From contig DATKWV010000065.1 of NCBI GenBank assembly GCA_035529405.1, positions 1 through 18,809 of the forward strand: a DNA stretch of 18,809 nt, read 5' to 3'. Shown here piece after piece: positions 14,799 to 18,809 of the stretch. Each line of letters begins with the position of its first letter. Position 1 is the first letter of the stretch. This DNA is from DATKWV01 sp035529405 (GTDB lineage Bacteria; Planctomycetota; Phycisphaerae; Sedimentisphaerales; Anaerobacaceae). The translations under genes were made by a program, and so were the position numbers. Under the pieces are notes generated by a model. It ran no database searches and was not told the origin of the DNA. It was given only the letters and a program-made list of their open reading frames with translations.

Positions 14799-14890
14799 AA
14801 GTTCACTGAACTTTAGGCGTTTCAACCGAAACCAGCACGTTTTGAAACCGGAAACGCACAAAAGTTGGTGTCCCTTTGTGATAAGGGACA
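14799..14890 (+). other. Cluster of three inverted repeats in the leader of the 97-aa gene
   Basis: Three perfect inverted repeats follow one another: AAGTTC-ACT-GAACTT (14799-14813), GCGTTTC (14817-14823) with GAAACGC (14851-14857), and TGTCCCTT-TGTGAT-AAGGGACA (14869-14890). None is followed by a T-run. They could be operators, or a folded RNA leader if the promoter at 14749 is real. Confidence 0.35.
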
Positions 14891-14900
14891 TCGCTTGAGT

Positions 14901-14961
14901 GTTCCGGGTGGGCCTTGCTGGGCCTCGGTTGGGCGCAGTGCTATTGAGAAAAAGAGGCTAA
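14901..14961 (+). pseudogene. Decayed PEP-CTERM sorting-tail coding fragment
   Basis: Starting at GTTCCG (Val-Pro), one frame gives ALLGLG (14912-14929). After a 2-nt offset at 14930-14931, a second frame gives GAVLLRKRG and TAA (14932-14961). Joined, this is the Gly-Leu-rich helix plus Arg/Lys cluster and stop codon that end PEP-CTERM proteins. The Glu-Pro of the PEP motif is missing, and no upstream reading frame leads into it. I read it as a broken relic of an exosortase substrate gene. Confidence 0.45.
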
Positions 14962-14969
14962 CGCTAACA

Positions 14970-15263
14970 ATGAACCGGAAACAGAAAATCGTGCTTTGGA
15001 TAGGTATAGGTCTTTTCGTGGTAATGGGACTTTTTCCGCCGTGGGCTACCAAGTTAAGCAATAACCGCCAAGTGAACTCTGGTTATGCCTTTATATGTAC
15101 ACCACCACCAATCATTGAATTAAACACAACCGGTAAGATATTTGGCCCCTTCAAATCTTGTGGAGCACATATTGATATTTCCCGTTTATGTTTGCAATGG
15201 GCTATGGTCAGCGTTGTAGCAGGCGGACTTATTATAACGTTCAAAGACAAAAAAGATGACTGA
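14970..15263 (+). CDS. Small two-helix membrane protein, 97 aa
   Basis: I chose the ATG at 14970, because the frame upstream of it (from 14865) runs through the decayed PEP-CTERM tail. The protein starts MNRKQKIVLWIGIGLFVVMG: a basic start, then one transmembrane helix (about 7-24) ending in FPPW. A loop of about 50 residues contains two Cys (CTPPP and SCGAH). A second helix (about 74-91) is followed by a charged end, FKDKKDD. GAGG lies about 12 nt before the start, a weak ribosome site. I know of no function. From memory, similar short proteins with an FPPW motif recur in planctomycete genomes. Its position between two orphan PEP-CTERM tails is odd and suggests that it sits in a recombination-prone cassette. 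Confidence 0.6.
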   Translation: MNRKQKIVLWIGIGLFVVMGLFPPWATKLSNNRQVNSGYAFICTPPPIIELNTTGKIFGPFKSCGAHIDISRLCLQWAMVSVVAGGLIITFKDKKDD

Positions 15264-15321
15264 ACCCGCCACACTCTTGCTGCTCGGCCTCGGTGCGGTG
15301 ATGTTGAGAAGAAGATGTTAA
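15256..15321 (+). pseudogene. Orphan PEP-CTERM sorting tail, intact to its stop
   Basis: The frame reads MTEPATLLLLGLGAVMLRRR, then Cys and TAA. This is a complete PEP-CTERM signal: an EPAT motif, a Leu/Gly transmembrane stretch and an Arg cluster at the stop codon. It overlaps the last 8 nt of the 97-aa gene in another frame, and nothing upstream encodes a secreted protein in its frame. PEP-CTERM tails mark proteins for exosortase processing, but this one has no passenger, so I read it as a 3' gene remnant. The sequences after both tails also look alike (TAACA then TGAAC and A-rich words). Confidence 0.6.
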
Positions 15322-15378
15322 CAACTTTGAACAGAAGCAAAAAATGAAACTCACCAATAATGATAAATAGGAATAAAA

Positions 15379-15426
15379 ATGGCTAATTCTAAACGGATTA
15401 TCGCTGTTTTATGCGGATCAATCTAA
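15379..15426 (+). pseudogene. 15-codon ORF with a good ribosome site (gene remnant or leader peptide)
   Basis: AGGA lies 6 nt before ATG 15379, the best ribosome site in this stretch. The frame gives MANSKRIIAVLCGSI and stops at TAA 15424. It overlaps the proposed start of the 245-aa gene in another frame. It could be a translationally coupled leader, the remnant of a lost secreted protein, or chance. Confidence 0.25.
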
Positions 15427-16148
15427 ACAATGTCAGGCCACGAGTTCAACCAGAGAGAAGGCAGGATTCAGAGATAGGAAAAAGCGCTGTGAACGAAACT
15501 TTCGACGATGTAATACGCGAATACATAGACTTTGTGAACCGGCAAGTCGGTGTTTACATGGATGCGCTCGCTGGATTTGCAGGACATCGCACACGCGTTG
15601 AACGTCAAGTTCACCGCATCAGCCGGGCAATAAAATCTTCTATTGATAACACGGGGCAACGTGTGGTCGTTTACGCCAGCTACGAAGATCCCACAAAACC
15701 GGATGTGATCCACAATCGTATAATTCGGGCGAGTGATTACATTGCCGCTAATTCTGAAGGCGGTTCGAATGAGCAGCAGCACTCACAAGCAGTCTTGGTA
15801 TTCTTATTTGCTTATTGGGATGAGGAAATCAGGCCGCGACTAGCAACTTTAAAGAGCGTTGATTTGCAAGAAATTAAATCCGATATAATGGGCGATCTGC
15901 GACTCTTGAGACATGATATTCTTCATAACAAAGGTATTCTCAGACCCGAATACCACAAACGCTTGAAGAAGTTGGGCGACATGTTTGTTGTCGACCAGCC
16001 AATTCATATTTCTTATGAAAACATGCACCGAATATTTGTTCTTATAAAGCAGGATTGCGTAAGAATGCTATTTGAATGGCTGGGCGTAAAAAATGCGCCA
16101 ATTCAGCCAGAGGATATTGTGGATTCCGCGATTCAAAAACGCCGATAA
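15411..16148 (+). CDS. Hypothetical protein with a HEPN-like RX4H motif
   Basis: A 245-aa soluble, mostly helical protein without signal peptide. The ATG at 15411 has no ribosome site of its own; a GTG at 15489 (219 aa), with AGGA 9 nt upstream, is a good alternative. Two features suggest a HEPN-fold RNase: a helix AVLVFLFAYWDEEIRPRLA (about 127-145), like the YAYWE helix of such proteins, and LLRHDILHNKG (about 169-179), which contains Arg-X4-His, the usual catalytic motif. HEPN proteins often act as toxins or defence effectors cutting RNA. No nucleotidyltransferase antitoxin or defence gene is visible next to it. The fold is inferred from motif and helix pattern only, so the call is tentative. 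It follows the orphan PEP-CTERM tail by 89 nt. Confidence 0.6.
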   Translation: MRINLNNVRPRVQPERRQDSEIGKSAVNETFDDVIREYIDFVNRQVGVYMDALAGFAGHRTRVERQVHRISRAIKSSIDNTGQRVVVYASYEDPTKPDVIHNRIIRASDYIAANSEGGSNEQQHSQAVLVFLFAYWDEEIRPRLATLKSVDLQEIKSDIMGDLRLLRHDILHNKGILRPEYHKRLKKLGDMFVVDQPIHISYENMHRIFVLIKQDCVRMLFEWLGVKNAPIQPEDIVDSAIQKRR

Positions 16149-16240
16149 CCATCTAACTTCTCGAGATGATTAGTTGAGTCGTTTTTCCTTGCGTCTTTTC
16201 ACGTTGAATCGGCTCGTATTTCCGGCCTCTCTTCTTCGCC

Positions 16241-16260
16241 CTGCGTAGCGGGCTACGCAG
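16241..16260. repeat. GC hairpin CTGCGTAG-CGGG-CTACGCAG
   Basis: A perfect 8-bp inverted repeat with a 4-nt loop. A second small hairpin, CTCC-GGC-GGAG, follows at 16277-16287. No T-run follows. Confidence 0.6.
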
Positions 16261-16308
16261 AGCAGGGTCGTAGCTGCTCCGGCGGAGTAGGCTCGGATTC
16301 TCTCCAGA

Positions 16309-16383
16309 CCGTTAGAAATCCCCGCCCGGTTAGAAGTCTGCAAGACTTTACTTCTAACGGGGCCCGCGTCCCATTTCTAACGG
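16309..16383. repeat. Nested palindromic element (75 bp)
   Basis: The outer arms CCGTTAGAAAT (16309-16319) and ATTTCTAACGG (16373-16383) are a perfect 11-bp inverted repeat. Inside them, GTTAGAAGT (16329-16337) and ACTTCTAAC (16350-16358) form a second one, and AAGTC-TGCAA-GACTT (16334-16348) a third. The word GTTAGAA occurs in both left arms and TTCTAAC in both right arms, so the element looks built from one motif in two opposed pairs. Confidence 0.7.
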
Positions 16384-16390
16384 GCTGGAC

Positions 16391-16424
16391 AATCTCCGAA
16401 ACTTGTGCCCGCGCAGGCAGGTAT
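16391..16424. repeat. 34-bp direct repeat, copy 1
   Basis: Begins AATCTCCGAAACTTGTGCCC and ends GTAT. It is identical to copy 2 (16561-16594) except for one base (A at 16419 where copy 2 has G), 170 bp apart. Confidence 0.8.
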
Positions 16425-16482
16425 TTGTGGCTCAATATTGCTTTTTATTTTTTAATTTTAATTCTGACTTCTGTTCTTTTTT

Positions 16483-16545
16483 CTCTGAGTCCTCTGTGCT
16501 CTCTGCGGCAAATTTTCTTCGTGGTCTTCGTGTTCTTCGTGGTTA
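16483..16545. repeat. Nonamer (9-bp period) array
   Basis: Seven consecutive 9-mers in register: CTCTGAGTC, CTCTGTGCT, CTCTGCGGC, AAATTTTCT, TCGTGGTCT, TCGTGTTCT, TCGTGGTTA. It lies between the two 34-bp direct repeats. Confidence 0.7.
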
Positions 16546-16560
16546 GCATAATTTCTTTAT

Positions 16561-16594
16561 AATCTCCGAAACTTGTGCCCGCGCAGGCGGGTAT
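16561..16594. repeat. 34-bp direct repeat, copy 2
   Basis: It differs from copy 1 by one base, and that change makes its internal hairpin CCCGC-GCAG-GCGGG (16578-16591) perfect. Confidence 0.8.
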
Positions 16595-16659
16595 CCCTGT
16601 TCCCCTGATGTCCGGCAATTTGAATTTGCCTGCCCGCCGTAGTTTTATGCGAAGGAGGG

Positions 16660-16673
16660 TTTAGAATTTAGAG
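16660..16673. repeat. Heptad repeat TTTAGAA-TTTAGAG
   Basis: Two 7-mers in register next to the hairpin at 16633-16659. They use the same words as the tracts at 16722-16749 and 17324-17386. Confidence 0.5.
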
Positions 16674-16678
16674 ACCTG

Positions 16679-16722
16679 TCCTGAGCACATTTATACTGAG
16701 CGCAGTCGAAGTAGTCGAAGGA
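16679..16722. repeat. REP-like element, expanded copy
   Basis: Contains TCCTGAGC, then CTGAGCGCAGTCGAA (16696-16710) and AGTCGAAGGA at the end. It matches the 20-mer at 13655-13674 with partial internal duplication. Confidence 0.6.
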
Positions 16723-16749
16723 TTAGGATTTAGAATTTGTGATTGGTTG
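16722..16749. repeat. Heptad (7-bp period) repeat
   Basis: ATTAGGA, TTTAGAA, TTTGTGA, TTGGTTG in register, directly abutting the REP-like element. Confidence 0.5.
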
Positions 16750-16982
16750 TTTTCTGCCTTGGTGGTCAGTAAAAAAATCAATCAAATCCGCAGAGGGGCA
16801 ACTGCAAAAATCAAATTTTTTGAAAATTTTTTATCTCTTTCCACATAAACACTTACAAATTTTGACCATCCCAAATATATACGAATTTTCAACCAAATAC
16901 GCAGGTTCGCCCTAATTATAGAGGGTCGCGTTCTTTTCGAACCACCCTGTAAAAACCAAATTGTCAATTAGGAACTTTCCTC

Positions 16983-17363
16983 ATGGCTACAGAAACCCAA
17001 ACTTTGTTCCCTGAGATACTAAATACCAGCGACGAGAAACCAGCGACGAGAGACCAGCGACCAGCGACGATTAATATGCAAAACAAACCCAATTTGCCGG
17101 CTCCTCAAATGAACGTAAATAAAGTATTAACAAAGCATTATGAAAATGTACGCCTTGCATACGCCCCGAAAACAAACCCAATTTATCGCCGCGCAGCCTC
17201 CCGCCTTCCCGAGAGCGCCATAGCCGCTTCGGCGGAGGCGCTTGGCGAAGCCGGATCAAAACCAATTTCTATACCAAAACCCCCGCCCATCATTTACAAT
17301 TGGGCCAAAATCAATTGTTTCGGTCATTTGAATTTTTGTCATTTGATATTGTTTGGAATTTAG
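16983..17363 (+). other. 126-codon ORF, probably a dispersed repeat rather than a gene
   Basis: An ATG with AGGA 9 nt upstream opens an unbroken frame. It begins MATETQTLFPEIL and continues into QNKPNLPAPQMNVNKVLTKHY and KTNPIYRRAA. Part of it (17026-17074) is a 7-bp-period DNA array, and 17224-17260 holds GC hairpins (CCGC-TTCG-GCGG), neither of which respects codon frame. The NKPN...QMNVN words are ones I remember from many spurious short proteins in Phycisphaerae genomes, which points to a mobile or dispersed DNA element that happens to be open. A real small protein cannot be excluded. Confidence 0.45.
17026..17074. repeat. Heptad (7-bp period) repeat, CCAGCGA type
   Basis: Seven units in register: CCAGCGA, CGAGAAA, CCAGCGA, CGAGAGA, CCAGCGA, CCAGCGA, CGATTAA. 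This is a GC-rich version of the 7-bp-period arrays seen elsewhere in the window. Confidence 0.75.
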
Positions 17364-17386
17364 GATTTCGTATTTAGGATTTAGCT
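17324..17386. repeat. Heptad (7-bp period) repeat reaching the FG-GAP start codon
   Basis: Nine 7-mers in register, ending TTTGGAA, TTTAGGA, TTTCGTA, TTTAGGA, TTTAGCT. The AGGA of the last TTTAGGA unit (17376-17379) lies 8 nt before the ATG at 17388 and can serve as its ribosome site. Confidence 0.7.
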
Positions 17387-17387
17387 T

Positions 17388-18590
17388 ATGCTCTGTGGCA
17401 AAAAACAAATCGAATGTATAGGAATTTGTATTCGTTTAGCCGGCGCCGGCAGGGCCGCCCTGGTTTTTGTACTTCTTTTTGCGCTTACCGGCTGCGCCCG
17501 GCAAATGGTGAAGTTCGAGCGGGTCAGAATCGGCAGCACCACCTGCGAGGCGGCCTCTGCCTTTGACGTCGATAACGACGGCGCCATCGACATCGTTTCG
17601 GGCCAATACTGGTTCGCCGGGCCGGATTTCAAAAAACAGTACAAAATTTGCGATGTTCAACAGGAAAACGAGTACTACGATGACTTCGCAGATTACCCTA
17701 TGGATGTGGATGGCGACGGCTATCTGGACATCATTACCGGCGGATGGTGGGGCAAGACGCTGCGCTGGCGAGAAAATCCCGGTGGCCGCACCATCAACTG
17801 GAAGGTACACGACATCGCCGAAACCGGCCCCATCGAAACTATCCGCTTCTGGGACGTGGACGCCGACGGATATGCCGAGGCAGTTCCCAACGCCGGCGGC
17901 AGCGTTACCGTCTATAAACTCATCCGCGATACGGCCGGCAGGGGTACGGGTAAGTTCACCAGACACGTAATTAAAGAAAGCGGTTGCGGCCACGGCCTGG
18001 GTTTCGGCGACATTAACGGCGACGGCAGGGGCGACTTCATCGTCCCGGATGGATGGATTCAAGCACCCCAAGACCCCTTGAGCGCCGAGTGGACCTGGCA
18101 CCCGGAATTCAAGCTCGGTGCCGCCAGTGTTCCGATACTCGTTCACGACATTAACGCAGACGGCCTGGCCGACCTGATAGTGGGCCAGGCACACAACTAC
18201 GGGCTCTACTGGATGCAGCAAAAGCGTGACCGCGCCGGAAAACGCACCTGGGCCAAACACGTAATCGATTCAGACCGCTCCCAATATCACGATATGATGC
18301 TGGCCGACATCGACAACGACGGCAGGGTGGAATTGATTACCGGCAAGCGTTACCGCGCACATAACGGCAATGACCCCGGCTGGGCCGACCCGGTCGGTGT
18401 ATACTACTTTGAAATCGACGGCGGCAGGTTTACTCGCATAACGCTCGATTACGGCCCGCCGTCAAAGGCCAGCGGTGTCGGGATATACTTCTGGGTGGCT
18501 GATATCACCGGCAACGGCTTCAAAGACATCCTCGCGCCCGGCAAAGAAGGACTTTATCTGTTCAAGAACCTCGGCCCGCAATCCAGGTAA
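17388..18590 (+). CDS. FG-GAP/VCBS-repeat lipoprotein
   Basis: A 400-aa protein. The ATG at 17388 has AGGA 8 nt upstream. The N-terminal signal peptide ends in a clear lipobox (FALTGC, Cys36), so it should be lipid-anchored. The rest is seven FG-GAP/VCBS-type repeats with calcium-binding D-x-D/N-x-D/N-G loops at about residues 60 (DVDNDGAID), 106 (DVDGDGYLD), 156 (DVDADGYAE), 208 (DINGDGRGD), 254 (DINADGLAD), 307 (DIDNDGRVE) and 372 (DITGNGFKD). Seven such blades fit an integrin-alpha-like beta-propeller. The family serves in carbohydrate or protein binding at the surface and often sits beside polysaccharide-use genes. No catalytic motif is seen. It converges on the oxidoreductase gene at 18596 with a 5-nt gap, which leaves no room for a dedicated terminator. 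Confidence 0.88.
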   Translation: MLCGKKQIECIGICIRLAGAGRAALVFVLLFALTGCARQMVKFERVRIGSTTCEAASAFDVDNDGAIDIVSGQYWFAGPDFKKQYKICDVQQENEYYDDFADYPMDVDGDGYLDIITGGWWGKTLRWRENPGGRTINWKVHDIAETGPIETIRFWDVDADGYAEAVPNAGGSVTVYKLIRDTAGRGTGKFTRHVIKESGCGHGLGFGDINGDGRGDFIVPDGWIQAPQDPLSAEWTWHPEFKLGAASVPILVHDINADGLADLIVGQAHNYGLYWMQQKRDRAGKRTWAKHVIDSDRSQYHDMMLADIDNDGRVELITGKRYRAHNGNDPGWADPVGVYYFEIDGGRFTRITLDYGPPSKASGVGIYFWVADITGNGFKDILAPGKEGLYLFKNLGPQSR

Positions 18591-18595
18591 TCAAT

Positions 18596-18809
18596 TCACA
18601 CCCGCCATGGGCTGCGCTTCGGCCGGCATAACAGGCGATTGGCCCCAGCGTCATCGACAAATAACTCCCGCACCGGGTCCCATTTCAAAGGCCTTTTAAG
18701 TTGTGATGCGATATTGCCTAAAAGGCAAATCGTCGCCGAACGACAGCCCGTCTCCACATCACACGCCGGCCTGCTGCGGTTACGAACCGCTTCAAGCCAA
18801 TCGACATGA
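18596..18809 (-). CDS. Gfo/Idh/MocA oxidoreductase, C-terminal fragment (paralogue C)
   Basis: The last 70 codons of a minus-strand gene whose start lies beyond the right edge. It reads HVDWLEAVRNR, then LKRPLKWDPVRELFVDD, and ends CRPKRSPWRV. It aligns without gaps to the end of paralogue B (11217-12539; HVDFLNAIRTG, LKRPLKWDPVRELFVGD, SRPKRSPWHL). The DNA is also close, with a 29-bp run (CTCCCGCACC to CAAAGGCC) identical in both. It probably belongs to the same Tat-exported group, but its N terminus is not visible. Confidence 0.88.
   Translation of the reverse strand, partial: HVDWLEAVRNRSRPACDVETGCRSATICLLGNIASQLKRPLKWDPVRELFVDDAGANRLLCRPKRSPWRV

Larger units (their letters stand above)
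16149..16982. other. Non-coding repeat island
   Basis: 834 nt without a credible gene. In order it holds GC hairpins (16241-16287), a nested palindrome (16309-16383), two copies of a 34-bp repeat (16391 and 16561) bracketing a nonamer array (16483-16545), a hairpin with CCCGCC/GGAGGG arms (16633-16659), heptad tracts (16660-16673 and 16722-16749), a REP-like element (16679-16722), and an AT-rich tail in which I see nothing further. Confidence 0.65.

Noticed and set aside
16149..16200. Intrinsic terminator after the 245-aa gene
   Set aside because: A T5 run is present, but the only stem before it has about 4 bp and mismatches.
16391..16594. Direct repeats as a CRISPR array
   Set aside because: There are only two copies, the interval is 136 bp and is itself a nonamer array, and no cas gene is present.
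16890..16935. tRNA-like GGTTCG word
   Set aside because: No paired T-stem, acceptor stem or anticodon arm can be built around it.
16782..16967. 61-codon minus-strand ORF
   Set aside because: AT-rich, with no ribosome site and no motif; the TATAAT word nearby has no matching -35 box.
17436..18260. 274-codon minus-strand ORF opposite the FG-GAP gene
   Set aside because: The Val/Asn/Asp-rich sequence mirrors the repeated Asp-rich loops of the real gene on the plus strand.

Overview
The window looks like a piece of a planctomycete chromosome, most likely Phycisphaerae/Sedimentisphaerales-like. This is inferred from gene content, not from a marker gene: several Tat-exported Gfo/Idh/MocA oxidoreductases, a DUF1080 (3-keto-disaccharide hydrolase) protein, a ThuA-HEAT fusion, an FG-GAP lipoprotein, PEP-CTERM tail fragments and repeat-rich spacers. 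No rRNA, tRNA, CRISPR array or transposase is visible.

Region 1 (1-13550) is a block of ten genes, all on the minus strand, with spacers of about 30-190 nt. In transcription order they are: a tagatose/psicose-3-epimerase-like TIM barrel; two related Tat-type oxidoreductases; a secreted ThuA-HEAT protein; a DUF1080 protein; two more Tat-type oxidoreductases; a membrane-anchored heptaheme cytochrome c; a formate-dehydrogenase-gamma-like diheme cytochrome b; and the start of an FGGY sugar kinase running off the left edge. A sigma-70-like promoter (TTTACA, 16 nt, TATAAT) lies just upstream of the first gene. The set reads as a sugar or glycoside catabolic operon. The periplasmic part would oxidise and cleave a glycoside, the epimerase and kinase would process the released sugar inside the cell, and the cytochrome pair could pass electrons between the periplasm and the quinone pool. 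The pathway and substrate are inferred; no transporter or classical glycoside hydrolase is visible.

Region 2 (13551-17387) is AT-richer, gene-poor and full of short repeats. It holds an unrecognised 200-aa protein (minus), a 97-aa two-helix membrane protein (plus) flanked on both sides by orphan PEP-CTERM tail sequences, and a 245-aa protein with an RX4H motif suggesting a HEPN-fold RNase. Its spacers carry GC hairpins, a nested palindrome, a 34-bp direct repeat, nonamer arrays and a REP-like 20-mer.

Region 3 (17388-18809) holds an FG-GAP/VCBS lipoprotein (plus). It converges with a 5-nt gap on the 3' end of a fifth Gfo/Idh/MocA gene, which enters from the right edge and is closely related to the one at 11217-12539.

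One pattern recurs across the window. Many spacers hold degenerate arrays with an exact 7-bp period, although their heptamers differ in sequence (ATTTTTG, GTCAATA, AATAGTA, TTTAGGA, CCAGCGA types).
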